NCBI GenBank assembly: GCA_037954325.1
Contig: JBBMNZ010000027.1
Location: 11,232,001-11,296,000 of the forward strand
Source of the DNA: Fistularia commersonii
Lineage: Eukaryota > Chordata > Actinopteri > Syngnathiformes > Fistulariidae
Length of the DNA: 64,000 nt
Direction of reading: 5' to 3'
Shown here one piece after another: positions 11,455-21,789 of this stretch. The notes below the pieces were generated by a model, which worked only from the letters and a program-made list of their open reading frames with translations, had not been told where the DNA came from and searched no databases. The position numbers were made by a program, and so were the translations under genes. Each line of letters opens with the position of its first letter. The stretch's first letter is position 1.

Positions 11455-11735
11455 GAAGAGTCTATTTTTAAACTATTTTTTTTTGATTATTATTATAAGT
11501 AATTATAATCAATATTGAATTAAAAAAGTTTTTTTTTTCCTTTTTTTTAAATTTTGTGTGGATGATTTCATACAAAATAATATATTATAATATATTAATG
11601 ATTTTAAAATTAAAATAAAGTGCCAAAAAAAAAGTAAATATTTCAATTGCAATTTTCATTTTCTTCAATTTACATGATACCCAGTTGGCCCACGCATAAA
11701 AATCAAATAACAAATGTGGCCCGGGGGAGGTCGTG
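11455..11735 (-). mobile_element. hAT-derived MITE remnant, related inverted to 16991-17285
   Basis: The internal AT-rich part (TTTTAAAATCATTAAT, then AATTCAATATTGAT) is the reverse complement of the same order of blocks at 17090-17210. The terminus near 11690-11730 has the GGCCCAC and TGTGGCCC words of the CAGGGGTGGGCAA hAT family. The ends are eroded. No coding. Confidence 0.6.
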
Positions 11736-12232
11736 GAGACTCCTCCCTCCCGTCGGAAGTGAAAGTGCCGACCGCTCCGGCCGCCCTCTGGATGAATCAG
11801 CCCCGAACCGGAAGTAATCTGATGTCAGGAATGCGGTCGCCGTAACAACAACGATAAAAATAACACAATTGAAGGCTGCGGGTAGTCAAGCTACAGCATC
11901 GTCTCTGCAAATGAAGTCCTTGGCCATCAGCTCATTAAACCCTTCCAGCCATTAGAGGGCAGCAAGACAGGATTTCCGCCATGCCGGCGATCCTTAATCA
12001 GGAGAAAATGCTGGAACAGGTGCTGCGCGATGCAAAAGGTGACCCCCGTTGTGAAGAATCGGTCCCGTCCGCTGAATGCTAAATCTTTTTGTGATCGCCT
12101 CCGCACATATCGGACCGGTCGCTCGTGACCTCACATTTTCCTACTTAGTGTTCGGGAAACCATTGACACGCCAGACACTTTTTTCCCCCTCTGCCGCACC
12201 AGCTGTCTGAACAGGAGCTTTATTTAGCATCT

Positions 12233-12264
<32 letters not shown>

Positions 12265-12550
12265 AAACCAGGTATTGCTGACAACTGCTTTGTCATCTTT
12301 TCACAGTCTACATTGAAACTTAACACTCAATTTTAACTTGTTTTATGGTGCAGGACGGCAAAAGCAAGCCAAATGTCACAAACGGCCGGGACGTGCGCTC
12401 CGAGTCCGAGGAGCAATTCGAATAATTAGAGCAGAAGGTTTTGCGGCGGGTGCAGGGTTTGAGAAGCTAATACGTGTTTGGTATCATTGTTTCCAAACTG
12501 CCTGTGCAATACATTTGCAACATGTGAAAATACTAACGGTTGTCTCTGTA
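11736..12550. other. Unique sequence with a (TG)n tract
   Basis: (TG)n lies at 12233-12263. A complex island at 11870-12010 could be non-coding conserved sequence. No gene seen. Confidence 0.45.
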
Positions 12551-12551
12551 G

Positions 12552-12685
12552 GACGTGTGAATGAAAGGGTGAATGTTCATATGACTGGTGTTTGCCTTGA
12601 TATGAAGTGAATGGCTGTCCTGATCTTACTTATAAGAAAGTAACCGCTTATCCTGCATATATACAGTACATCCTCCGCTCGCGAA
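12552..12685 (+). repeat. Possible degenerate SINE body fragment
   Basis: GGACGTGTGAATGAAAGGGTGAATG followed by an ACCGCTTATCCTGC tail-like word resembles the body and tail of the tRNA-headed SINE. The head is missing and the match is weak. Confidence 0.3.
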
Positions 12686-12689
12686 GAAA

Positions 12690-12930
12690 TTAATTACGAA
12701 GGAATCGGCCGACAAGCAGAGTTTTCGATCACGCTTTGAATCGAACTCGCCGCACGAAAACACAAACAAACAAAATCGCAGGCTTTCCGTCGTTGTTTAC
12801 ATCGATCGGTAAGAAGAAGTTAAGAATTAAAGTCGATCTGAGGAAGGAAATGATAGTTAAGCGATGAGAATGGTGTTCGTGCTACAACGACAAGTCAACC
12901 GTCTGTACAATCCTGCACAATTTTTGTTCA
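12690..12930 (+). pseudogene. Tigger/pogo transposase N-terminus remnant, copy A
   Basis: The sequence AAGTCGATCTGAGGAAGGAAATGAT to GACAAGTCAACCGTCTGTACAATCCTG parallels 13655-13765. Translated, it gives a broken helix-turn-helix of the pogo/CENP-B type (KSTVCTIL motif) with stop codons. Its upstream part (TCGTTGTTTACATCGATCGG) also matches copy B. It is a dead transposon fragment. Confidence 0.5.
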
Positions 12931-13160
12931 CTGGTTAGCATTTTAATCGTACATCCGCTTTAGAGCTTTGCGTTTCTGTGCATCTCAGCTTTAATCGATC
13001 GCATCTTCAGAAATGAACTCTGATCCATCTCCCAGATGCTCATAAAGCAGGGGGTTGCAGGGTCCGCTGTGGACAAATGAAGAAACAGAAACATTCTAAA
13101 GAGCCCATGGCCTTTTTTCCCCATTGACTCACACTGAGAAAGAATAATAAAACTTTGAAT

Positions 13161-13216
<56 letters not shown>

Positions 13217-13414
13217 AACTCCAGGAAAATGAGTGTTTTCACTGTGCTCATCGGTTTTGTATTGATCACTATCATCTCAAAAGATCAAGGAGAAGAGACG
13301 CAAAATAGAATCACCTTCTCAGTGTTATTTTCCACCAAGAGGTAAAATGAATAGATCATATATGAATTTATTCTTTAAAGCAGGATTTTTAATGGGCTGT
13401 TACACAAATTGCCC
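12931..13414. other. Sequence between the two Tigger remnants, with the longest (TG)n of the window
   Basis: (TG)n runs for about 53 bases at 13163-13215. The rest is unique or too decayed to assign. It may be interior transposon sequence, since related fragments flank it. Confidence 0.5.
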
Positions 13415-14165
13415 GTCATGACCGTCTTTACTTCTAAATATTTTGACTCGAGCTGTGAACACGGTGCATGAACACCCAAAAAAACAAAATCACAGGTTTT
13501 TCCACCGCGTTGTAGCATAGCTTCGGTCATGGATGCCTCTCTGCGTTGTTTACATCGGTCGTGGTCCTTTGAAATCGCTTTTTTGTGCTTTTTTTCCTGT
13601 AAGTTAGCCCACATTACAGCGCCCTAAAAGGTTAAAAGTGCGAGTGGTTGTGGTGAAGTTGAGAATTTTCAGTCGATCTGAAGAAGGAAGCAATAGCTAG
13701 ATGTGAGAACGGTGTTCGCGCTACAACGTGGCTAAGTCAACCGTCATCTGTACAATCCTGAAAACCAAAGATGCGCCAGAGACGGCTGATGTGGCTCAAA
13801 GGGCGGCTACGTTGATGAAGTTAAGATCTCAAGTCTTGGACGAACTATGAAAGTGATTGTTAGTTTGCATTAATGAAAGACAGTTTGCTGGAACTGACGT
13901 TAGTGTGAACGCTAGAAAGGGTCTCATATGCAAGACGCTTTGGCTTTTGCTGATTTAGAGAAGGAAATGCAGATAAGTGCATGCAAGAAGAGCAAGAAAA
14001 CCATAAAACTGAAATAATGAAGGTTATTGTTGAATTCTTGAAAAAAGTTGCAGACCGTTTTTTGGGTTTGGAGAACGGATCAATGGCCTTTACATTGAGT
14101 TCAATGGGAAAATGGATTTGGTTCGTGAACGGAGTCAAAGAGAAAATACAATTCGGAAACTGAGT
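13415..14165 (+). pseudogene. Tigger/pogo-like transposase remnant, copy B
   Basis: In one frame from about 13654 the translation gives VVKLRIFSRSEEGSNS, two stops, then SRYNVAKSTVICTILKTKD. This is the helix-turn-helix signature of pogo/Tigger transposases. Further on (about 13960-14160) a glutamate- and lysine-rich stretch follows, possibly the C-terminal part of the same gene. The DDE core is not recognisable. Copy A upstream repeats the N-terminal portion, so the locus holds a partial duplication or two nearby insertions. Confidence 0.5.
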
Positions 14166-14180
14166 TTCTGCTGTATAAGC

Positions 14181-14545
14181 CAGGGGTGGGCAACCTTAAG
14201 CGCATAGAACATTTTTTTTTTTGTTTTGTTTTTATTGTTTTTTTACTTTGTATTTTGTTTTGTATTTTTATTATTTTTGAACAAATAAAGTATATGTTGC
14301 ATTTTTTTGAAATCAATGAACAACAGCAGGAAAAAAAAGACATCTCTGTATGTAACAAAACATTTTGAAAAAAGAACTTTTTGCACTTAGAGAGCAACAA
14401 AATTTTTTAACATATTTTATTTAGATGTTTCAAGAGCTTCATAATTTTTTTCCCAAAATCAAATTTCAAAAAGAGTGTCTTCGACAGTTATTTTTTCTGC
14501 TTTTTTTATTTTTTCCTTACCTTTAAATGTAAATAGTAGGAAAAA
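14181..14545 (+). mobile_element. Fragment with hAT-type terminus
   Basis: It starts CAGGGGTGGGCAACCTTAA, a canonical hAT end, followed by AT-rich low-complexity sequence. I could not find the matching right end or a target duplication, so only one end is supported. Confidence 0.45.
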
Positions 14546-15234
14546 TTAGTTCAAATCATGCCACAAAAAAGAAAAAAAAAAAGGCAGACAGCTGACATGG
14601 CAGCTTTTGATTGCCTCGCTTCTGACACTCCGGCTCGTCGGGGAAAGTAGCCGCCATGGTTTTTGAGACTGTTTAACCAGAAAAAGATGACATGAAAAAG
14701 AAAATATGCAAACATACACACACACACACACACACATACACACACGCCTTCGTAAAGTACGTCTAACTACATCCTGGATTCTAAAACAAATATTAGAACA
14801 ACAACAAAAAAATGAGTTTGATATGTTTTGAAGGCAGCTGCATGCTTCTTTTTTTAATTTTTTTTTTTTTCTCTTCCCGCAGACATATTGGCATATTTTG
14901 AGTGTAACTTCATACCAAAGCAAGAGCTGATCACACTGACAACAAGAGGCTCGCCGTGTAAACATTTCAACACAAAAGGAAATAAGGCGAAACCATCGCG
15001 GGTTTGTGATGACGGCTGATCGACGCTTTGAAAACGCGGCGGCGGGTATTGTCACATGCCAGAGAGCTCTGAGCTTTGCAAAACTAACTACTCAACACCC
15101 CTCTGATATCTCTTTTGCTAACAGACTCATTTTGGATAAATAAATGTGAATAAATGCCGGCCCCGGCGACGCTTGTTGCGTTCCCTTTCTTCCAGCCCGC
15201 CCGCGGCCTTTATGAAAAAAAAAAAAAAAAAACG
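14546..15234. other. Unique and low-complexity sequence
   Basis: Holds (CA)n at 14716-14746, a T-rich stretch at 14849-14871 and an A run at 15214-15231. The 169-codon minus-strand frame (14546-15055) crosses these repeats, has no domain I know and is not a gene I can support. Confidence 0.5.
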
Positions 15235-15555
15235 CCGTCATCCGTGCTCTAAAAAGCCTTTAAATGTCGCATATTTAATATCTATCTGTTTTCTATTAGA
15301 ATATATGCACGTCGGAATCGGCGGGCCCATGTGATCTATAGCTCTGCTAAATTATGGTGCCATGCGGCGCAGAGGGGGGGAATTCATTACCGCTCAGGGC
15401 CGTTTCCTCCAAAACAAAAACATTTCACTCCGGCGGAAAAGCCAAATTAATATCGGCTTTGCGTGGACCTGATTTTATTTGGCAAAGAGCTGCCACTTTC
15501 CCGCTCACTTCATCCTCCCCCGGATGAAGTATGTTGCTCGGTCGCCGGGTAAAAT

Positions 15556-15590
<35 letters not shown>

Positions 15591-16060
15591 CACGCACGCA
15601 AACACACATCCAATTCCTCCACGTCACACACACACACACAGACACACACAGTCATTTTTTTTTTTTTTTTTTTTTCCCTCTACCTCTTTGTCTTGCTCTC
15701 CGTCTTAGTCGCGCACAAAGCGCCGCACGCGTGCAAGTATTTCATCCTTTCCCACCAAAGGGCTTTTGTTTTCGGCGATGCCTTGCATTTCTGGCATCAA
15801 AGGGCCCTCTAGTCTCATAGTTGACTCTGGATGAGCCTGTTTGACGTCACCGCATTGTTGTGTCAAGTTTTCACTTCAATGGCGTGTTTACCTTGTTTGA
15901 TAAGCCAAACCAAGACACTCCAACAACCGTGAGAGGACAATAATGAATCACCGGTGTGGGGGCCCCGCGGTGATTTGCACGATAAACACCGGCAAGGCTG
16001 GATCTGACATCAGCAGTTAATGTATAAATATGGATGCCGGGATGGCGAGGCACTTTGGAT
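15235..16060. promoter_or_regulatory. Candidate non-coding islands around T and CA tracts
   Basis: Complex islands at 15240-15375 and 15825-16055 flank long simple tracts: T at 15560-15586, CA at 15627-15651 and T at 15655-15675. The second island includes TGACGTCA (CRE-type) at 15843-15850 and AATAATGAATC. No coding. Confidence 0.25.
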
Positions 16061-16780
16061 TTAGTTGCATCGAAGGAAGGAAATTTTTATTTTGATCTAA
16101 AAAGCGATGAACCCGCTCGGTTTCACAGATATTTTTTTTTCCCCCCGAGCACGCGTCGGATCCCGGAACCGGCCTCGTATAATTCCAGATTTATTCCCCT
16201 CTCCTCGTAATTAAGCACTTGCTTACGGTTTTAAACGTGTAAAGACAAAAAAAAAAACAAAAAAAACAATGGGGCGGATTTTAACGTGCAACGGATCGTG
16301 TCACATTTATTTGGCTCATAAAGACTTAGCTGGAAAGTCATCGGAAGCGGCGGCGAACGGCGGGAAGGTCAGCGGACGCTGAAGAAGCAGATACACGGAA
16401 GGAGAGCCGATGTGTATCGTCGTTTTGAATATCCGATGAAGAACGGGAGGGGGGAGGCGAGGGTGATACGGTACCGTTAAAAACAATTTATAATAATAAC
16501 TGAAAGCCTATTGGCTGCAGGTGAAATTCACGCGTCGCTCACGGTTGCTAGCAGGCGCAAAACGGGGCAATAATGTTTGACAAGGTGTGGCGCAAACCTT
16601 TCAATCAGCATAAAGTCTGATTTCCCTCGACATAAAAATCCCCTCTGTATTCCACGGGTGTCAAGTGGATTTATGACGCCAAAAATATGAACGACCCACC
16701 CGATTCGGACGCGACGCTCATCTCCATAAAATACTTTTCATTAATGCATTTTTATACAATAAACATTGGGTTCGTAAGGC
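16061..16780. other. Unique sequence, no gene seen
   Basis: Short T, C and A runs (16130-16146, 16247-16267) and otherwise complex sequence. No recognised repeat. Confidence 0.45.
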
Positions 16781-16990
16781 GCGGGCGGCGCGGTGAGGCG
16801 GTGGTTAGCAATTCTGCAAGAAGAAGGTCCCGGGTTTGATGGCCGTCTTCTCCCCGCGTCCTCTCATCGGCCAAAAACACGCAACGGATTCACCGCAGAC
16901 CGAAAATTGTCCAAACGCGTGAACAAGACAGTGATAATGTTTGGCTCGATATGTGAACGGATGAGTGAATTGTTGTATATCTTTATAAGA
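16781..16990 (+). repeat. tRNA-headed SINE, 5' part, interrupted by a hAT element
   Basis: It starts GCGGGCGGCGCGGTGAGGCG and contains AAGAAGGTCCCGGGTTTGA, the tRNA-like head with its B-box region. The body (CGATATGTGAACGGATGAG) stops at the hAT end at 16991. The body resumes at about 17286 and a tail is found at 17640-17753. Confidence 0.7.
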
Positions 16991-17285
16991 CAGGGGTGGG
17001 TGATTATATTGGCCGGCAGGTCACATTTCTTATTTAATTTTCATGCGCGGGCCGACGAGGTGAACAAAATAGAAATTGCAATTTAAATATTTCAATTTTT
17101 TTGACATTTCATTTCAATTTTAAAATCATTAATGATCATATAAATGATCACAAAATTAAACAAAAGGAAAAAATAAGTTTTTAAATTCAATATTGATCGA
17201 AAATACTTGTTAAAATATACAAAAAAATAGTTTGGCGGGCCTGATACAAAAGCAAAACGGGCCAGATGTGGCGTAAAATACACAG
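16991..17285 (+). mobile_element. hAT-derived MITE nested in a SINE
   Basis: The left end CAGGGGTGGGTGATTATATT is followed by GGCCGGCAGGTCACATT. Near the right end are GGCGGGCC and CGGGCCAGATGTGGC, the partner words of this family, but the last bases are eroded (CACAGG). The AT-rich core matches 11455-11735 in inverse orientation. No transposase. Confidence 0.65.
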
Positions 17286-17433
17286 GTCTGTTATACGATG
17301 TGTGAATGAGAAAATGTATGACTTTAAATGTGAATCTCCATAGGATTTGAGAATGAGTGAGCAAATATAGATGTGTTTCTATATGAATGAACGGTTGTTT
17401 GTCTCTATGTGAACTGGTGAATGAATTGTTGAG
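17286..17433 (+). repeat. SINE body, resumed after the nested element
   Basis: GTGTGAATGAGAAAATG, then TGAATGAACGGTTGTTTGTCTC. The latter is the internal body word of the same SINE family. Two body-like units are present, so the body is partly duplicated. Confidence 0.6.
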
Positions 17434-17565
17434 CATTACATTACATTACATCACATTACCCTCATTTGGCAGACGATTTTATCCAAAGCAACTTACAGAA
17501 AGCGCAATTCAGTCACCGAAGATCCGAAGTAGCCATTAGTCGGAAGTGAGAAGTGACCACTCTAC
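17434..17565 (+). repeat. Dispersed teleost repeat with (ACATT)n start
   Basis: CATTACATTACATTACATC followed by TTTGGCAGACGATTTTATCC and AAAGCAACTTACAG. I recognise this block as very widely dispersed in fish genomes. It interrupts the SINE series here. Confidence 0.65.
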
Positions 17566-17582
17566 CAAATAGCCATCTCAAA

Positions 17583-17611
17583 ACCATATATATATATATA
17601 TATATATATAT
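17583..17611. repeat. (TA)n microsatellite
   Basis: About 13 TA units. Confidence 0.9.
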
Positions 17612-17639
17612 ACATTAATTTCTTGTTTTGTTTTGTTTT

Positions 17640-17753
17640 GTTTTTCGGAGCGGGTTGGGGGCTATGTGCGATTAGCGGGGTAGCATCTCTGCAACTGCAG
17701 GAAAGGCCGTATAGATAACGAATGAATGAATGAATGAATGAATGAATGAATGA
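17640..17753 (+). repeat. SINE 3' tail with (AATG)n
   Basis: The sequence ACTGCAGGAAAGGCCGTATAG, then ATAACGAATGAATG.., is the family tail followed by about eight AATG units (17720-17753). Confidence 0.65.
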
Positions 17754-17759
17754 CTGGTT

Positions 17760-18660
17760 TTCTTCATGCATTTCTGTAACTACTTATCTGTACCCCACTC
17801 AGGATGCGTGCACTTCTATCGTTCATATTTGCTACATTCAATAAGCGTCAACTTCCATCATTTCCTTTCTCTTCAGTCGGCTGTACATACGTATCAAAAA
17901 TCATCTCCGCAAGTCAAATTATTTACTTTATATTAAAAAAAATACCGAAATTGGCCACGACTGTTGCGGGCTTTATAACAACAAGCCAACTTAAAATTGA
18001 CAGTCGGTTGCAAAATGACAGGCCTCATTTCCAGAGCCGCCGCGCCGCGCCTTCAAAAAGCTCATGTAAATGTGCGTCGAGGAATTCTATTTTTATTTAG
18101 TCTTTTCACCAACACAAAGGCATTGTCACATATAGCCGTGAAGACAACTCAATCAAAGGACAACACAGGAACTGCAATGATTGATGATGTGAGGCGAACA
18201 CAAAGCGAGCGGAGGGGAAAAAAGAGAGATTTGTTGGGTGGTATGATGATTTATTTGCTTAGCTGCCACTGCAAATAAAATGGGATACGTGTAAACTATT
18301 GCCACATTGTAGTTTACGATTATTTATTATTCAGAGGTTGTGAATTGCGTGTCCTGAATTTTGTAGGTTTTATTCCAAAAATCCCCGCGTTGTAACCCTG
18401 CGATAGCGGCGAAAGGCTAACATCGCCCGACGTACGCCGCAGGAATGCGTTTTTCGATTTTTTTTTTTTTTTTTTTCTTATCGTGTTTTAAACCCAAACC
18501 TAACGGCGTTGGTCCCGTTCCGGCGCACACTGTCCTCTGACTCACCCTCAAGTTATGTTAGAACCGCGGGACATTCCCCTTGAGGGACCAGCCAGCCAGA
18601 CATTATATGTATTTGCATACATTTAATCCCCCCGCTAACACCCAGACACATATGTTATGT

Positions 18661-18696
<36 letters not shown>

Positions 18697-18960
18697 TTGC
18701 AGACATATGTGTGCATCTAAGTACGCAAACAATTTTTGAGACCCAAACCCCCCCCGGAGTCCATATGCCCCAGACATAATATTCCGAGTAGCCTTCAAGA
18801 CGCGGTGTTTGGGTCAAGCCGACTTGCACTTCTAAGTAATTTATAATATGCTTTACTCTGAGGTATTGCACAATCTCATTATCATTAGATTTTTGCATAT
18901 TTAACAACAGTTTTTAATTAGAAGGTATTTTATTATTCATGCACATAATTTGAGGCGAGC
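17760..18960. other. Unique sequence with simple tracts
   Basis: Includes T runs at 18459-18477 and (CA)n at 18660-18686. The 17997-18278 and 18635-18907 frames lack known domains. The part at 18780-18955 is complex and AT-rich (TAATTAGAAGG), possibly non-coding conserved. Confidence 0.45.
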
Positions 18961-18974
18961 TCCGGCTGCGTTGC

Positions 18975-19000
18975 TTTTTTTTTTTTTTTTTTTTTTTTAC
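18975..19000. repeat. Poly-T tract
   Basis: An uninterrupted T run of about 23 bases. Confidence 0.9.
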
Positions 19001-19119
19001 CATGAAGACGGAAAGAGATGAGGTGGGGCGTTAAAAATAAATAAGTAAATAGATAAATAAATAGATAAAAATCAAACACGCAGACTTTTCTTTCAAATGG
19101 AAAATTTTGGGGTTTTTTT

Positions 19120-19400
19120 GTGTGTTCGAACGGGCGAGTGATTCTGCACGCTACCCCGGTAATGGCTCTTTTAATTTAGCTAATAGTTATCATGTTGTGT
19201 ACCTTTATGCATTTGCTAAATTCTTTGCTCTGGGAGTTGTTTCCCCGACGCCGGAGCTGTAAGTAGTTGGTATGCTTTGGCTCTCGACGTGGTAGCATTT
19301 GCCGCGGCTACGCTCCTTGATGTATTATTAAAATTGGAAATGGACTCTAGGGACGGCATCTAGTTATGTGCTTTCATTTGCCGAATAAACCAAGCGTTGT
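19120..19400. promoter_or_regulatory. Candidate non-coding regulatory island
   Basis: Complex AT-rich sequence with TTTTAATTTAGCTAATAG, TTATGCATTTGC (octamer-like) and AATGG cores. No coding or repeat signal. Confidence 0.25.
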
Positions 19401-19445
19401 TTTCATCTTTGCTCATGATTGTTAATGGCGCCACTGATGAGAGGG

Positions 19446-19502
19446 GTGTGTGCGTGCGTGCATATGTGTATGTGTATGTGTGTGTGTGTGTGTGTGTGTG
19501 TA
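19446..19502. repeat. (TG)n compound microsatellite
   Basis: TGTGTGCG/TGTA variants leading into pure (TG)n. Confidence 0.9.
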
Positions 19503-19640
19503 TTCTACTCCCCTTTATCAGCGCCGGCCCGTTATTATGCAGGCCGGATAGCCAAGCTGCTGATTTTGTTTTAGGTTTTCAATTAGTCATTTGTCTAAGC
19601 ACATCTGTTACTGGCAGAGAACCAGAGTGCGGACGAGCCG
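19503..19640. promoter_or_regulatory. Candidate conserved non-coding element
   Basis: CCCCTTTATCAGCG, GTTATTATGCAGG, CAATTAGTCATTTG and GCACATCTGTTACTGG give a dense set of homeodomain and TTATC cores in complex sequence directly after the microsatellite. No recognisable gene. Confidence 0.3.
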
Positions 19641-20234
19641 CCGTCACCTGCTCGGGGGGCCGGCGGCGCGCAGAAGCAGCCGGGCTATCAGGGCCCCACG
19701 GCGGCTACAACCACTTCAGAGCTCCTCAGGGGTGTGTCCTGGGTCCCCTCACGTTTTACAGCCAAGTCTACAGAGGAAAGGTACTTCCAGAACCCCCCCC
19801 CCTCCATCTCATCCGTCTACCCCGCTAACACCCCAGCCTGCGGAGACCGGAGTGTTTAAGCCCCCCCCCCCCCGCGACACGGTAACCGTTATTACCGCCG
19901 GTGGTTGGAGGTTTAGGGGCCGCGGTCACGGCTCAACCCCCCGCAACCCTCGATGATCGTCCGCATACGTCCCGCGGTATATTTTCTGTTTGCTTTTTTT
20001 TTTTTTTTCGTCTTAATGATTTATGTAGAGCGTCCCGCTTGTTTTTCCTCTCCCCGCGCGTGCTAAAATTGATGAATATACAATGTGCTTTTCTTTGAAG
20101 GGGTTTTGCGAGCGGCGCGCCGCTGAAATGTGAACCGATGCAAATAAACAGCCTATTTCCTGAGCTTTCTCCGCCGCGAGTGGAGTAGATGTGCCATTTA
20201 ACCGTTCCTCTTTCTGCCACACCGGGACGTGCGC
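19641..20234. other. GC-rich unique sequence with C and T runs
   Basis: A C run at about 19861-19873 and a T run at 19995-20009. The overlapping 143- and 121-codon frames at 19397-19956 are composition artefacts. Confidence 0.5.
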
Positions 20235-20870
20235 TCAAGTCTTTTTAGCATATTAAATACTCTTTGTGTGTTCACGCACGCACAGTAAATGTCATTAACT
20301 TCACCAAATACTCATTTAACACCGAGCCGGTGCATTCGAATGACGTGGAAAGGCATCATTATAAGGTAATATTACTGTGTGTTCTTCGCATGGTTTATGT
20401 TTACAGTGGATAAACTGGTCCGCCGTTCAACCGGAGGATTATCATTTCATATCTCGCCGTCAGCGTTCGCTCTATGCTGATTAGAATTTAGTATTTATAC
20501 AACGGCGCGGCAGGGCTCCGGTCGGCCCCGCCCGTTTCCTGAAGGGCCGACGTCGTCCAAGACCTCAATCACATTAAGTCCCGAGCCCATTTTGGGAAGT
20601 GAGATCCGCGGCCAATGTTTGATTGTCAGAGTTCAGGGAGGGTTCAGTCAGTAGCACCGTCGTGTCTGACTGATCCAAGAGGGACTCCCAACGGGCTTTA
20701 ATAAAACATTTTGCTCATTGTGGAAAGTAATGACCAACAATGTAAACTTGTGACTCGACAACAGATGTTGGCATGCTTAGTGGAAACAAGGTGCTGTAAA
20801 ATTAATTTCATTTGAATTATTTACTGCATGCATTACGTGCTTGAGGAAGTAGATTGGGGGGACGGGGGAG
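20235..20870. promoter_or_regulatory. Candidate conserved non-coding block
   Basis: The run at 20690-20855 is the most convincing part: CTTTAATAAAACATTTTGC, CCAACAATG, AAAATTAATTTCATTTG and TGCATGCATTA give continuous complex AT-rich sequence with SOX-like and homeodomain cores. The 20240-20480 part is similar. No repeats apart from the G tract beyond. Confidence 0.3.
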
Positions 20871-20893
20871 GACGGAGGGGGGGGGGGGGGGGA
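20858..20893. repeat. G-rich tract
   Basis: GGGGGG-A-CGGGGG groups followed by about 16 consecutive G (20877-20892). Several G runs of at least four make this a G-quadruplex candidate. Confidence 0.7.
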
Positions 20894-20969
20894 TTGGCAA
20901 CAACAACAGAAACGTATTCAATTAAAGGTGAAATAGTGGGATAGAGGGTGGGGGAAAAATAGCAAAGCG

Positions 20970-21105
20970 AGTGATCACATGTGTTCTCTCTTGGAAATCA
21001 AACAGGAATCATAACAAGCGCTGACATCGGCCCTGTGATTTATATTTAATGGGGTTTATTATTTCATAGTGCCACTTCAAAGTTTTGCGTCGGGAAAACT
21101 TGCCG
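20970..21105. promoter_or_regulatory. Candidate conserved non-coding element
   Basis: GTGATCACATGTG, TCATAACAAGCG and GTGATTTATATTTAATGG lie in complex sequence without coding signal. Confidence 0.25.
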
Positions 21106-21516
21106 GAGATGTTGTTTTTTTTTTTTTTGTTTTTTTTTTTTTCAAATTAAATAGAAGCCAAATTAATATCCGGAGAGCGGTGTTATGGCTGCTGCTGTTT
21201 TCTTTAAAATGATGCAAAAAAAAAAAAAAAAAAGTTTTGTTAAATTAGATTTAAAGGGTGTTTAAAAACACGGGGGGAGAGGCGAGGAGACAAATGTACA
21301 AAAAATATAAAGATTTTAGATGAAATAACGATTATGATCGGAGGACGGGAGCGGGATGATTGATGATCATATCATTTCAAATCAATCTTTTCCTGAGCCC
21401 GACAAAGACGAAGCCACGTCACAAGCCATAATATTAGGTACACAAAACATGAACAATGCCATAAAAAAAGCGTATTTATAAAGACTGTCGACAGACAGAG
21501 ATGTTCAGTTTAGTCC

Positions 21517-21520
<4 letters not shown>
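21106..21520. other. Low-complexity and unique sequence
   Basis: T runs at 21114-21142 and an A run at 21217-21233. The rest is AT-rich and unassigned. Confidence 0.5.
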
Positions 21521-21551
<31 letters not shown>

Positions 21552-21555
21552 CGCT
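21521..21555. repeat. (TG)n-(CG)n microsatellite
   Basis: About 11 TG units followed by GCGCGCGCGCGC, an alternating purine-pyrimidine run of about 34 bases with Z-DNA potential. Confidence 0.85.
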
Positions 21556-21644
21556 ATTCAACAACATGCTCTTATCTACGCAACCAAAAATAATCCGATT
21601 TATATCAGACACTTATGCCGTTTTTTTAAAAGTAATGAATTATT

Positions 21645-21789
21645 TTCATTCATTCATTCATTCGTTTGTTCGTTCTTTTTACTGCTCATGCCGCACTCAA
21701 GGTCGAAGGCTCGCTGGCGTGCAGACGCAGGAGATGTAATCAAACTAGAGACTTCTCGCTGCGCGCCGGAAGCACAAACCACTGCACCA
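21645..21789 (-). repeat. tRNA-headed SINE, internally deleted, minus strand
   Basis: On the plus strand it starts with the tail (CATT)n at 21645-21664 and continues through TACTGCTCATGCCGCACTC. It ends with head words CTTCTCGCTGCGCG and AACCACTGCACC. Head and tail are present in about 145 bases, so most of the body is missing. Confidence 0.65.

Noticed and set aside
14546..15055. A 169-codon minus-strand open frame
   Set aside because: It runs through a (CA)n tract and a T-rich tract that give long cysteine/valine and lysine stretches. Nothing supports a gene.
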